Notes: generated from the letters alone by a model not told the origin. A DNA stretch of 22,669 nucleotides from Nitrospirota bacterium (GCA_024277515.1 JAJRVB010000082.1:1-22669); one strand, 5' to 3'. Shown: positions 1 to 7,807, counted from the stretch's first letter. Made by a program: numbers and translations.

Positions 1-1017
1 CTCCAGCTTCTCCTGTTCGGCTACGCCGTCACGACTGACATTAATAACATATCTACCGCGTTCTATGACCTCGACAGGTCCTTTGAGAGCAGGGAGATCG
101 CGAGGAGGCTGGAATCCTCAGGGTATTTTGATATCAGGTACAGGCAGGAGTCGCCAAACGAATTCAAAGATCTCATTGACAGGGGAAAGGCCCTCTGCGC
201 GATCCAGATCAACAGGGGTTTTTCTGAAGATTTAAAGCGGGGAATCCCCACTGAACTGCAAATCATCGTCGACGGGACCGATTCCAATACCGCGATGGTT
301 GCTATGGATTATGCAAACAGGATCATATACCAGTATGTGAAAGAAACAGCGACAGAAAAGGTCAGGATAAAGCCCGCTATGATAGACCTCAGGACAAGGG
401 CCTGGTATAATCCTGACCTGCGGTCAAGGAACTACAATGTCCCGGGTGTAATAGCGATGATTATAATGCTCACATGTCTTCTTCTTACAGCAATGGCCGT
501 GGTGAGGGAGCGTGAGATCGGCACCATGGAGCAGCTCATGGTAACACCCCTCAGGCCTATGGAATTGATACTGGGAAAGACGATCCCCTTTGCGCTTATC
601 GGCTTCTTTGACGTCTTTCTTGTAACCATGGTCGGCGTATTCTGGTTTGATATCCAGATAAAAGGGTCACTCTTCCTGCTTACGGGAAGTACGGCCGTGT
701 ACCTCCTGTCCGTGCTGGGGATAGGGCTTTTTATCTCTACCATATCGAAAACACAGCAGCAGGCGATGATGGCGACATTTCTGTTTTACATACCCGCCGT
801 CCTGCTGTCGGGGTTTATGTTTCCGATAGACAATATGCCGGAGATCATCCAGTATGCCACATACATAAATCCCCTCAGATATTTTCTTGTAATAATCAGG
901 GGCATCTTTCTTAAGGGAAACGGTCTTGACATACTCTGGCCGCAGATATCTGCGCTGTTCATATTAGGGTCATTCGTAATTACAATAAGCTCATTAAGGT
1001 TCAGGAAAAGATTATGA
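1..1017 (+). CDS. ABC-2 type exporter permease, 5' end outside window
   Basis: The reading frame is open from base 1, so the gene begins upstream; 338 residues are visible and the C-terminus is complete. It is the membrane subunit of an ABC-2 exporter of the YhhJ/YbhR/YbhS type. The first ~140 residues are a polar, presumably periplasmic domain of the kind inserted after the first helix in this family. Hydrophobic segments then begin near VPGVIAMIIMLTCLLL, followed by the characteristic cytoplasmic EREIGTMEQLMVTPLRP stretch and four or more further helices, with the usual PLRYFLVIIRGIFLKG near the end. An internal ATG at 295 lies inside the conserved domain and is not the start. ATPase and membrane-fusion partners would be expected upstream. 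Substrate cannot be read from the sequence; drugs or other hydrophobic compounds are typical. Confidence 0.9.
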   Translation, partial: LQLLLFGYAVTTDINNISTAFYDLDRSFESREIARRLESSGYFDIRYRQESPNEFKDLIDRGKALCAIQINRGFSEDLKRGIPTELQIIVDGTDSNTAMVAMDYANRIIYQYVKETATEKVRIKPAMIDLRTRAWYNPDLRSRNYNVPGVIAMIIMLTCLLLTAMAVVREREIGTMEQLMVTPLRPMELILGKTIPFALIGFFDVFLVTMVGVFWFDIQIKGSLFLLTGSTAVYLLSVLGIGLFISTISKTQQQAMMATFLFYIPAVLLSGFMFPIDNMPEIIQYATYINPLRYFLVIIRGIFLKGNGLDILWPQISALFILGSFVITISSLRFRKRL

Positions 1018-1052
1018 AAATACTTCACTATAAGCAAAAGGAATAAGTTCAG

Positions 1053-1463
1053 ATGAGACTAATAACTACAAACAAATCAACTATTATATGGATACTCGCA
1101 GCCGTTGCTGTTATATTCGGGGTGCTTACTATTAAATCCGGCGGACAGGTTTTATTTGGAGACATTTCATATCAGAAAGCAGCGGGCAATTATGTTTTAT
1201 TCGTAGTCTGGTTTAATTTCCTGGCAGGGTTTGTTTATCTGGCTGCAGGGGCAGGCATTTGGATGTGCCGACATTGGGCTGTCTGGTTGTCTATTTTTAT
1301 TGCAACAGCAACTATCATCGTGTTTGCTGCTTTCGGGGTGCATATTCTCGGAGACGGTGAATATGCACCCCGTACTTACGCAGCAATGAGTCTTCGATCC
1401 CTGGCCTGGATCGCAATTAGTATATTTTCTTACAGGGGAATAATTAGCCGGAATGTTAGTTAG
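1053..1463 (+). CDS. Small four-helix membrane protein of unknown function
   Basis: 136 residues with about four predicted transmembrane helices: residues ~11-30, ~47-70, ~75-100 and ~112-130. I do not recognise a family. It follows the ABC-2 permease on the same strand after 35 bases, so it may be co-transcribed. A purine-rich AAAAGGAA lies about 10 bases before the ATG, a rather long spacing. It has no obvious catalytic motif. The gene converges on the zf-TFIIB gene, and I see no clear terminator in the 64 bases between them. That it is a real gene rests on its clean helix pattern and coherent position. Confidence 0.65.
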   Translation: MRLITTNKSTIIWILAAVAVIFGVLTIKSGGQVLFGDISYQKAAGNYVLFVVWFNFLAGFVYLAAGAGIWMCRHWAVWLSIFIATATIIVFAAFGVHILGDGEYAPRTYAAMSLRSLAWIAISIFSYRGIISRNVS

Positions 1464-1527
1464 AGTGAGAGGAGGCAAAACGCTAAAAGTAGACCCTCAT
1501 TCTTAATATGCATTGATTTCTCCCCGA

Positions 1528-1836
1528 TCATTCCCTCCTGAATACGCTGAACAGTTTGTCGATCCCGGATTTTTCAAGCATTGATACAGACTCAAGCTCT
1601 CCGGCATCAAGCCATATGCCCTCACATTCAGCGCACTTGTCCACCTCTATCCCTTGATAGTCAAGCGCTATTAGCTCCATGCCGCACTTGGGGCACTTCA
1701 TAAAGTGAAGTTCCCTAAGTCTTTTCTTTTCCGCTTCCTCAAGGTTTTTATGTTTTTCCTCTTCAATCTTTTTCAGCCTCACATATTCCATCCTTGCTAC
1801 GAATTCTTCTTCATTTTCACTTGGTTTTCTCGGCAT
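1528..1836 (-). CDS. zf-TFIIB domain zinc-ribbon protein
   Basis: 102 residues. The N-terminal ~45 residues are highly charged and probably form a helix or coiled coil (many E, K and R). They are followed by a zinc ribbon with two CxxC pairs, C48/C51 (MKCPKCGMEL) and C68/C71 (DKCAECEGIWLDAGELE). The second pair with GIWLDAGEL is the hallmark of the zf-TFIIB family (Pfam PF13453). These are small bacterial zinc-binding proteins without an assigned reaction. The start has a strong AAGGAGG seven bases upstream. It is the last minus-strand gene before the convergent plus-strand pair and lies ~450 bases from mlaC, so it probably has its own promoter. Confidence 0.85.
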   Translation of the reverse strand: MPRKPSENEEEFVARMEYVRLKKIEEEKHKNLEEAEKKRLRELHFMKCPKCGMELIALDYQGIEVDKCAECEGIWLDAGELESVSMLEKSGIDKLFSVFRRE

Positions 1837-1953
1837 AGCTGCCTCCTTTTCTTGTTTAATACATGTTTAAAGTTTACGGCCCCAATCAGTTAATAGTATT
1901 TCTTAAACATTTGTACGTTTTTTTGTTTTACTATCATTTTTTCCCAAATAAAA

Positions 1954-1996
1954 AAGACCTTTACCGCGATAACCCAGTTATCACACTAAAGGTCTT
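1954..1996 (-). terminator. Rho-independent terminator-like hairpin, minus strand
   Basis: Read on the minus strand, AAGACCTTTA (1996-1987) pairs perfectly with TAAAGGTCTT (1963-1954). Inside is a second perfect stem, GATAAC/GTTATC, with a three-base loop, separated from the outer stem by a 4x4 internal loop. The hairpin is followed directly by a run of six T. It would terminate transcripts coming from mlaC, whose stop is ~290 bases upstream, giving the mla operon a long 3' untranslated region. The two-tier stem is larger than a simple terminator. Confidence 0.6.
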
Positions 1997-2043
1997 GCCG
2001 GATAGTTTTATCTAACCAGTGGTGCCGGCCTGTCCGGTTTTTT
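1997..2043 (+). terminator. GC-rich hairpin with T6 tail, plus strand
   Basis: Read on the plus strand, CCGGA (1998-2002) can pair with TCCGG (2033-2037), and the pairing is followed by TTTTTT at 2038-2043. Between the arms are a GATA-GTTT-TATC mini-hairpin (2001-2012), the palindrome ACCAGTGGT (2015-2023) and GCCGGC (2024-2029), so several alternative folds exist. No plus-strand gene lies upstream for ~500 bases. If this is a terminator, it ends either an unrecognised small RNA or antisense transcription. It could equally be part of a minus-strand structured RNA that includes the neighbouring hairpin. Confidence 0.35.
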
Positions 2044-2288
2044 CAGACAGACGTATTGACGACAGTCACTGTTAAGCTACTCCCCTTTACAGATTCAATG
2101 ATAATCCAAATGTGTCAAATGAAATATTTCTTATCCTCGTTACTGATCATATATGAACAATATGAAGAAATTGTGAAGAATCGGGGGGCACCGTCAAGCA
2201 AAATGGCTGATCCGCAAACTTGGAAGATGCGGCCCAATGTATTCTTTCTTAATTGTAAAACGCAGGATATTTAACCGGCATCGTACAG

Positions 2289-2906
2289 TCACAACGAATT
2301 GACCTTCTCAAGCTGTGTCTTCATCTTCTTGATCAAACCTGCATATGATTCCCTTACGATAATTTTATTGTACTGGCTGCGATAGGTACTGATGAAGCTT
2401 ACCCCCTCAACCACCACATCATACACCCGCCACTCTCCGTTTCTGAAAATGACCTTGTAGTCAATCGGGATGTCCACCTTCTTTGAAATGATAGTAGTGC
2501 TTACTATCCCGTATTTCCCTTTGCCCCTGATGACCTCCTTGTCGTAAGTCACTTTTTCATCCGTATACGCCTCAATCTTGCCTATATATGACGCTACAAG
2601 CAGGTCCGAGAAAATCCTTACAAATTCGTCCGCCTCTTCAGGTGTCCGTTTCTTCCAGTGGCGCGCCAGGGACCGTTTCGACATCTCCCTCAAATCAAAC
2701 CGCTCCTGTATCAGCTCGCGTATCTTTCTGCGTCTCTCCTGTTTTTTGCCGGGTTTAGACAGATTGCTGTCACTTATTACATCCATAACGGCATCAACCG
2801 TCACCTTTATCGACTCCTTCGGGGTGCTTGCAGCGGCCCCTGCCGACAGGAGACTGAAACTGCATAGTGTCATAATTGTGAATATAATGATTTTTCCTGT
2901 TTTCAT
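2289..2906 (-). CDS. mlaC: MlaC-family phospholipid-binding periplasmic protein
   Basis: 205 residues of the MlaC/Ttg2D family: a periplasmic shuttle that carries phospholipid between the outer-membrane MlaA complex and the inner-membrane MlaFEDB transporter. An N-terminal signal peptide is clear (residues 1 to ~27, MKTGKIIIFTIMTLC to the Ala-rich cleavage region). The mature part has the family's arrangement: an N-terminal helical region with RRRKIRELIQERFDLREMSKRSLARHW, then F.DLLV.SYIGKIE, and a C-terminal sheet with VDIPIDYKVIFRNGEWRVYDVVVEGVSF. Length is typical. It is the last gene of mlaE-F-D-C, with GAGGTAGG upstream of the ATG. Confidence in the family is high; direction of lipid transport is not visible. 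Confidence 0.93.
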   Translation of the reverse strand: MKTGKIIIFTIMTLCSFSLLSAGAAASTPKESIKVTVDAVMDVISDSNLSKPGKKQERRRKIRELIQERFDLREMSKRSLARHWKKRTPEEADEFVRIFSDLLVASYIGKIEAYTDEKVTYDKEVIRGKGKYGIVSTTIISKKVDIPIDYKVIFRNGEWRVYDVVVEGVSFISTYRSQYNKIIVRESYAGLIKKMKTQLEKVNSL

Positions 2907-2969
2907 GCCTACCTCGATTCCGTATGATTACAGGGGCCTCCTGAGCATATCCGCGGCACCCTGCTGCTG

Positions 2970-3410
2970 TTATTCTTTTTCAAAGACATACTTGCTTACC
3001 AGTTCTTCCAGTTCTATGGCTGATTCGGTTTCAAGTATTTCTCCATTCCGCTCAATATATTCATCGGCGCCGCCCGTCTTTATCTTTACATATTTGTCGC
3101 CTATGATCCCCTGGGTCCTTATGGAAGCAATAGAGTCCTCCTGAAGCCTGACTCCAGGATCAATCAGCAGTTGTACCATCGCTTCGTAATTATCAAGATC
3201 AATCCTGCTGACATTTCCGACCGTAACACCGGCAATCTCTACCGTGGCCCCCTCTTTCAGGCCGGACACATTTGCAAACCGGGCTGTCACAAGGTACTGC
3301 TCCGTTCCGAACAGGTTCACACCGCCCAGTTTTACAGAGAGATAGCCAAAACAGAGAAGTCCGGCGATCAGGAAGATTCCTACTCCAGTCTCAATATTTA
3401 TATTTTTCAT
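2970..3410 (-). CDS. mlaD: MlaD-family MCE-domain lipid transport protein
   Basis: 146 residues: one N-terminal membrane anchor (residues ~5-25, VGIFLIAGLLCFGYLSVKLGG) followed by a single MCE domain (roughly 35-115). The domain contains TARFANVSGLKEGATVEIAGV and the IRTQGIIGDKYVKI stretch typical of MlaD. MlaD forms a hexameric ring on the inner-membrane transporter and guides phospholipid to MlaC. I chose the ATG at 3410: GGAGG lies six bases upstream, inside the last codons of mlaF, and the spacing to the mlaF stop is one base. An ATG six codons earlier would overlap mlaF by 17 bases and lacks this ribosome site. It is slightly shorter at the C-terminus than E. coli MlaD. Confidence 0.93.
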   Translation of the reverse strand: MKNINIETGVGIFLIAGLLCFGYLSVKLGGVNLFGTEQYLVTARFANVSGLKEGATVEIAGVTVGNVSRIDLDNYEAMVQLLIDPGVRLQEDSIASIRTQGIIGDKYVKIKTGGADEYIERNGEILETESAIELEELVSKYVFEKE

Positions 3411-3411
3411 A

Positions 3412-4218
3412 TTAAACCTCCATTTCACTCAAGTATAATGGTCCCATGGTTGTTTCGACAAATTCTTTTATGATCGGATTGTCCGAGAGCTGAAATTCTT
3501 CAGGCGTCATGGGACTGTCCGAGAGCTGGTTCTCCCCGGATGGTCCGCGGCCCTGCACAACACCGTTATAGAGTAACGCAACATAATCGGCAAGATTAAA
3601 TATCTTGGGCACATCATGGCTCACGATGACAGCCGTGTACCCCAGATCTTTCTGTGTTTTTGAAAACACCCTGTATATTTCATTGCTCTTTTTAACGTCG
3701 AGCCCGGTTGTAGGCTCATCAAAAAATATGATCTTGGGATCAAGCACAAGGGCCCGTGCCAATCCCACCCTTTTTCTCATTCCTCCGCTCAGCTGGGCAG
3801 GATACTTCTCGTTTGTCCCTTCAACATCCATCATGACCAGCTTTTCGCTGACAATTTTTTTTATCTCATGTTCAGACATCTTTGTCCGCTCCCTCAGGGG
3901 AAGCGCAACATTATCAAACACGGTCATGGAATCAAACAGCGCGGCATTCTGGAACAGTACCCCGAAATTCGTCCTGATTTTCTTCAGTTCCTTTTTGCTT
4001 ATATTGCTTATGTCCCTCCCGTATACAATGACACTGCCGCTGTCAGGTCTGATGAGCCCGAGAATGTGCTTGATGATCTGGCTCTTGCCCTGACCGCTGC
4101 CGCCGACAATCACGGTCGTCTTTCCCTCGATAATGGAGAGATTAACCCCCTTTAAGACCTCCTGGGAGCCGTATGACTTTCTTACATCAACCATTTGAAC
4201 TACCGCCTTCTCTTTCAT
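3412..4218 (-). CDS. mlaF: MlaF-family ABC transporter ATPase
   Basis: 268 residues with a complete ABC ATPase: Walker A GGSGQGKS at residues 39-46, Q-loop near LFQNAALFDSM, signature LSGGMRKRVGLARAL, Walker B KIIFFDEP, D-loop TTGLD and switch His in VSHD. The RKRVGLARAL form of the signature is typical of the MlaF/Mkl branch. It powers the MlaE-MlaD lipid transporter from the cytoplasmic side. The start overlaps the mlaE stop by four bases (ATGA), indicating translational coupling. A ~25-residue C-terminal extension (from ~235) is plausibly the MlaF tail that contacts MlaB in E. coli, although no mlaB is seen here. Confidence 0.94.
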   Translation of the reverse strand: MKEKAVVQMVDVRKSYGSQEVLKGVNLSIIEGKTTVIVGGSGQGKSQIIKHILGLIRPDSGSVIVYGRDISNISKKELKKIRTNFGVLFQNAALFDSMTVFDNVALPLRERTKMSEHEIKKIVSEKLVMMDVEGTNEKYPAQLSGGMRKRVGLARALVLDPKIIFFDEPTTGLDVKKSNEIYRVFSKTQKDLGYTAVIVSHDVPKIFNLADYVALLYNGVVQGRGPSGENQLSDSPMTPEEFQLSDNPIIKEFVETTMGPLYLSEMEV

Positions 4219-5003
4219 AGCAGCACCGAGGTCAGAAAAAAATCAAATAATAATATACTGACTGATGACAGCACCACTGCATTGGTTGTCACCCTGCTCA
4301 CTCCCTCCGCTCCAAAGCCGCCGCCCCGGGACAGGTGGACAAAGTAGCCCTTGGAAGAACATATCCAGATAATGAGAATGCCAAAACAGAGAGACTTTAT
4401 CAGTCCCATGTAAATGTCATTAAATTCAACATCCTTATACATGCTCGCAAAATAGGTCCCCCTGTTCGCCCCCAGCATCCCCACACCGACCATATATCCT
4501 CCGAGTATTCCGGTCACATCAAAGATGGCCGTCAGCAGCGGCATCGAAATGATGCCCGCGACAAATTTGGGGGCCATGATATATTTGTGGGGATCTATGG
4601 CCATGCATTCAAGGGCATCGATCTGTTCGGAGTTGCGCATGACCCCTATCTCCGCGCAAATGGCCGAACCCGCCCTGCCGGTCACCATGAGCGCTGCCAG
4701 TACCGGACCCAGCTCCCTGATCAGACTCAGCGCAACCGCTGACCCGAGGAGACCCTCTGCGCCGAATTTATTCAGGGTATGATACCCCTGCAGTCCCAGC
4801 ACCATCCCGGTAAAAACACCGGTAAAGAGTATCACGAATATGGAAAGAGTGCCGATAATATATGTCTGCCTGATAATCGGATAAATCTTGTAGGGAGGTT
4901 TTACCACGCTCATTATTGAGTTCAGGAGAAATATGCCCATTCTCCCTGCCTCATTCACATAATATAAAGCGTATGCGCCTGTCTTTTCAAAAAAATTAAG
5001 CAT
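4215..5003 (-). CDS. mlaE: MlaE-family permease
   Basis: 262 residues, the integral membrane permease of the Mla phospholipid transporter (MlaE/DUF140 family). It has about five hydrophobic segments. Family-typical stretches include FTGMVLGLQGYHTLNKFGAEGLLGSAVALSLIRELGPVLAALMVTGRAGSA, here split by position (~65-115), then EIGVMRNSEQIDALECMAIDP and GGGFGAEGVSRVTTNAVV. The membrane-associated N-terminal helix is present. It is the first gene of mlaE-F-D-C; no good Shine-Dalgarno is visible, only a weak AT-rich leader. A STAS-domain mlaB and the outer-membrane mlaA are not in this window. Confidence 0.93.
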   Translation of the reverse strand: MLNFFEKTGAYALYYVNEAGRMGIFLLNSIMSVVKPPYKIYPIIRQTYIIGTLSIFVILFTGVFTGMVLGLQGYHTLNKFGAEGLLGSAVALSLIRELGPVLAALMVTGRAGSAICAEIGVMRNSEQIDALECMAIDPHKYIMAPKFVAGIISMPLLTAIFDVTGILGGYMVGVGMLGANRGTYFASMYKDVEFNDIYMGLIKSLCFGILIIWICSSKGYFVHLSRGGGFGAEGVSRVTTNAVVLSSVSILLFDFFLTSVLL

Positions 5004-5034
5004 TCTGGAATATTAACAAAAAAAATTCATCCCT

Positions 5035-5040
5035 ATTATA
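5035..5040 (-). promoter_or_regulatory. Possible -10 box upstream of mlaE
   Basis: A perfect TATAAT on the minus strand lies 32 bases before the mlaE ATG, in the 154-base gap after the cold-shock gene. No convincing -35 hexamer is found 16-18 bases upstream, so this is only a suggestion that mla has its own promoter. Confidence 0.35.
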
Positions 5041-5157
5041 CTGATTCTCAGCATTTTACTCTCGTCTGAACATGGAATAAATACCGTTCAAAAAACAAAT
5101 CTTTCTTATTTCAGAAAAAACAGAGGTTATGAAAGTAAATAATTTTCGACCTTCACA

Positions 5158-5373
5158 TTAACTCAGGATTACAACGTCCCGTGCCCGGGTTTCCTCATTT
5201 TCCACTGAAACGCTGAATTCCACAGCAGCGCCTTCCCTGAGTTCAGACTCAACAGAGTCACAGCGCACAGCGCTATGGTGAACATAAATGTCTGCTCCGC
5301 GTTTCCGCGCGATATAACCGTTGCCTTCTTCTTTGTCATACCATTTCACTATGCCTATTTCCCGGTCTGCCAT
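5158..5373 (-). CDS. Cold-shock-domain (CspA-like) protein
   Basis: 71 residues forming one cold-shock domain, a small RNA/DNA-binding OB fold. GIVKWYDKEEGNGYIA matches the N-terminal strand plus RNP1, though RNP1 reads GNGYIA instead of the usual KGFGFI, losing one aromatic residue. RNP2 is DIYVHHSAV. The C-terminal strands are VEFSVSVENEETRARDVVIL. I chose the ATG at 5373. A longer frame to 5508 exists but would overlap the upstream gene by over 100 bases and adds nothing resembling the family. The ribosome site is weak. It lies 23 bases downstream of the cNMP-domain gene and probably shares its transcript. Confidence 0.88.
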   Translation of the reverse strand: MADREIGIVKWYDKEEGNGYIARKRGADIYVHHSAVRCDSVESELREGAAVEFSVSVENEETRARDVVILS

Positions 5374-5396
5374 GATTAAGGGACCATGAACTAATC

Positions 5397-5870
5397 CTAA
5401 AATATCTTTGCAATACGGTCGGTTGACCTGCTGAGACGTTTGGAAATAACCGTAAATATGTGTTTGAGGAGTTTCAGACCTAATGTCGGATGTCCGGACA
5501 TGAGACATTCAAAGTTCCTGCTGGTGAGTATGACAATATCAACCGGCTCAAGCACGACTGACGTAACAGACCGTGCGCGGTCTGTAAGGAGACAGAGTTC
5601 CCCCACAACCGTCCCCCGTGCAAAGATGCCGACTATCATGTATTTACCTTCAAACTCGGTCTTCTTTTTTATGCCGAGCTTTCCTGCAACAACAAACGCA
5701 GCATAATTGTCGGTATCGCCTTCCTTCCAGAGCGTCTTTCCTTCCTCTACCTGTCTGTTTTCACAGAAGCTGAGAAAAATCCGGACCTCTTCATCCGTCA
5801 GGGTCTGGAAAAACCTGAAAACTTCCTTCATCCGCTCGCTTAAAGGATCAACTGTACGGGTTGTCTGCAT
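5397..5870 (-). CDS. Stand-alone cyclic-nucleotide-binding-domain protein
   Basis: 157 residues, almost entirely one cNMP-binding beta-barrel (residues ~20-140). The phosphate-binding cassette is recognisable at GELCLLTDRARSVTSVV, matching the GE..LL....R.A.. pattern, preceded by EEGKTLWKEGDTDNYAAFVVAGKLGI. The C-terminal helix HIFTVISKRLSRSTDRIAKIF resembles the Crp dimerisation helix, but there is no DNA-binding HTH behind it. It is therefore probably a sensor or regulatory subunit, not a Crp transcription factor. It follows purE by 67 bases and precedes a cold-shock gene. Ligand (cAMP, cGMP or none) cannot be told. There is no obvious Shine-Dalgarno. Confidence 0.85.
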   Translation of the reverse strand: MQTTRTVDPLSERMKEVFRFFQTLTDEEVRIFLSFCENRQVEEGKTLWKEGDTDNYAAFVVAGKLGIKKKTEFEGKYMIVGIFARGTVVGELCLLTDRARSVTSVVLEPVDIVILTSRNFECLMSGHPTLGLKLLKHIFTVISKRLSRSTDRIAKIF

Positions 5871-5937
5871 AGTGATTCATTCGGCATTTTAAAATGAAAG
5901 CTTGAATCCTGGAATTGAATCACCAGGACGGAGGATT

Positions 5938-6447
5938 TTAGTGGTTCCAGAATTCCTTCTTTTCAACTTTCTTCGCCTTGCTTACGACTTCCCTGGCCAT
6001 CTTCTTCCTGTAATTCCGGAGCGCTTCGGCTATCTTTGTGTCCTTTAACCCTAGGACCTGCGCACAGAATATGGCGGCATTTTTGGCGCCTGACCTGCCG
6101 ACCGCCATTGTCGCTACCGGTATTCCCGGAGGCATCTGGACCGTTGAGTAAAGGGCATCAATCCCCTGGAGAGGGGACGAATCAATGGGGACACCGATAA
6201 CAGGAAGGATGGTATGCGAAGCGATGACGCCTGCAAGATGCGCAGCCGCTCCCGCACCTGCAATTATGACTTCAACACCATCTTTTTCCGCATTCTTGAC
6301 CAGCTTCAGGGTCCTGTCAGGCGTCCTGTGGGCCGATGACACGGTCATATGATACGGAACACCAAACTCCTCAAGCAGCGTTGCCGCCCCTTCCATTACA
6401 GGCAGATCGGAATCACTCCCCATGACAATCAAAACTTTGGCTTTCAT
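5938..6447 (-). CDS. purE: N5-carboxyaminoimidazole ribonucleotide mutase, PurE class I
   Basis: 169 residues, the usual size for PurE. It converts N5-CAIR to CAIR in purine synthesis. Conserved segments are MGSDSDLPVMEGA (residues 9-21), the catalytic-His loop SSAHRTPD with H40, GAGAAAHLAGVIASHTILPVIGVPI, and MPPGIPVATMAVG. These agree with the bacterial mutase that works after PurK; no purK lies in this window. Start ATG has AAGGAG eight bases upstream. It sits 29 bases after purD in purH-purD-purE. The Lys-rich C-terminus is slightly longer than in E. coli. Confidence 0.96.
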   Translation of the reverse strand: MKAKVLIVMGSDSDLPVMEGAATLLEEFGVPYHMTVSSAHRTPDRTLKLVKNAEKDGVEVIIAGAGAAAHLAGVIASHTILPVIGVPIDSSPLQGIDALYSTVQMPPGIPVATMAVGRSGAKNAAIFCAQVLGLKDTKIAEALRNYRKKMAREVVSKAKKVEKKEFWNH

Positions 6448-6476
6448 ATATTCATTCTCCTTTTGCTGACCGCTGA

Positions 6477-7751
6477 CTACTGTTTATTAATCGCCTTGTC
6501 CGCTATATCTTTCCGGTACTGCATTCCATTAAAATGTATTTTCTCAATCGCCCTGTATGCATTGTCCTTTGCCGTCCGGATGTCCCTGCCAAGGGCGGTT
6601 ACGCCAAGGACCCTTCCGCCTGATGTAACAATCTCTCCGTTATTCAGGCTTGTCCCCGCATGAAAGACTACCACGTCTTTATCATTATCAAAGACATCAA
6701 GCCCCTGAATGGCTTCACCCTTTTCATACGGTCCGGGATATCCTTTTGAAGCCAGCACAACACAGATTGATGATTCATCCTTCCATGAGACATTTATATC
6801 CTTAAGCCTGCCTTCAGCAGTAGCTTTCAGCAGTTCAAACAGGTCACTCTCAAGTCTCATAAGGATCGGCTGTGCCTCGGGATCTCCAAAGCGGCAGTTG
6901 TACTCAAGTACATACGGCTTTCCGTGACATATCATAAGGCCGACATACATAACACCTCTGAACTTGATCCTTTCACGTTGAAGGCCCTTCATCATGGGAT
7001 CAATAATAGTCTGCATAACTGTCTTTCTCATGGATTCATCAATAATGGGAGCAGGACTGTATGCACCCATGCCGCCGGTATTGGGCCCCCGGTCTCCGTC
7101 AAAGATCTGTTTGTGGTCCTGTGATGTAGCAAGCTCAACTACAGTCTCTCCATCCGTCAGCACCATAAACGAAGCCTCCTCGCCCTTGAGACATTCTTCT
7201 ACAACAACTTTGTCACCCGCATTGCCGAACACCCTGTCCTTCATGATCGACTTCAGTCCATCGATCGCCTCGTCCACGGTGGCGGCTACAATAACGCCCT
7301 TCCCGGCTGCAAGGCCGTCGGCCTTTATGACAATCGGGGCGCCCTTCAGCCTCACATATTCTTCTGCCTGCTGAAAGGATGAAAAAATTTTATACTCCGC
7401 GGTCGGGATGCCGTATTTCTGCATGAAGTCTTTCGCAAATTTCTTGCTCCCCTCAAACTGTGCGCCTTTCCGGTCGGGGCCGCAGATGCTTCTGCCTTCC
7501 TTAATGAACACGTCAACAATCCCGCCTGCCAGGGGAGCTTCCGGCCCGACAACGGTCAGGTCAATCCAGTTATATTTCACAAAATCAAGAAGCGCGTCAA
7601 AATCATCTCCCCTGATGTCAATACATTCGGCTATTTCCGATATACCCGCATTGCCTGGAGCGCAATAAACCTTGTCAACCCTGGGGCTCTGACACAGTTT
7701 CCATACAAGCGCATGCTCCCTTCCCCCGCCTCCAATCACCAATACTTTCAT
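6477..7751 (-). CDS. purD: Phosphoribosylamine-glycine ligase (GAR synthetase)
   Basis: 424 residues, full length for PurD, an ATP-grasp enzyme joining glycine to phosphoribosylamine. Visible features are the N-terminal dinucleotide-like loop MKVLVIGGGGREHAL, the ATP-grasp strand IVIKADGLAAGKGV, the glycine-rich NTGGMGAYSPAP loop and the catalytic LEYNCRFGDPEAQ motif, with the usual C-terminal GGRVLGVTALG domain. The start is supported by AGGAGGAG ten bases upstream. It lies between purH (56 bases) and purE (29 bases) in one purine operon. Nothing unusual in length or motifs. Confidence 0.97.
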   Translation of the reverse strand: MKVLVIGGGGREHALVWKLCQSPRVDKVYCAPGNAGISEIAECIDIRGDDFDALLDFVKYNWIDLTVVGPEAPLAGGIVDVFIKEGRSICGPDRKGAQFEGSKKFAKDFMQKYGIPTAEYKIFSSFQQAEEYVRLKGAPIVIKADGLAAGKGVIVAATVDEAIDGLKSIMKDRVFGNAGDKVVVEECLKGEEASFMVLTDGETVVELATSQDHKQIFDGDRGPNTGGMGAYSPAPIIDESMRKTVMQTIIDPMMKGLQRERIKFRGVMYVGLMICHGKPYVLEYNCRFGDPEAQPILMRLESDLFELLKATAEGRLKDINVSWKDESSICVVLASKGYPGPYEKGEAIQGLDVFDNDKDVVVFHAGTSLNNGEIVTSGGRVLGVTALGRDIRTAKDNAYRAIEKIHFNGMQYRKDIADKAINKQ

Positions 7752-7807
7752 TTGTTATATCTCCTCCTGAGAAAAGATAAGTTAGAAGTTTACTTCCCTC
7801 TTGTTTT

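Larger units (their letters stand above)
1837..2288. other. Long intergenic region with two hairpins
   Basis: This 452-base gap lies between the zf-TFIIB gene and mlaC. Bases 1950-2043 hold two adjacent hairpins, listed separately, bounded by an A6 run at the left and a T6 run at the right. A short perfect palindrome (ACAGTcACTGT, 2062-2072) lies just to the right. A 72-codon TTG-started plus-strand ORF at 2056-2274 has no ribosome binding site or family resemblance and is not called. The rest is AT-rich with no feature I can support. Confidence 0.6.

Noticed and set aside
1950..2043. Known riboswitch (c-di-GMP, cobalamin, fluoride)
   Set aside because: The CACTGG and GG-rich pieces look suggestive, but the conserved cores of these classes are not present and it lies downstream of mlaC, not upstream of a gene it could control.
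2056..2274. 72-codon plus-strand ORF in the mlaC-zf-TFIIB gap
   Set aside because: TTG start without ribosome site, no recognisable domain, irregular composition; likely chance.
2578..3144. 188-codon plus-strand ORF opposite mlaC/mlaD
   Set aside because: Antisense shadow of two well-supported Mla genes.
5374..5508. 45-codon extension of the cold-shock gene
   Set aside because: Would overlap the cNMP-domain gene by more than 100 bases and has no cold-shock similarity.
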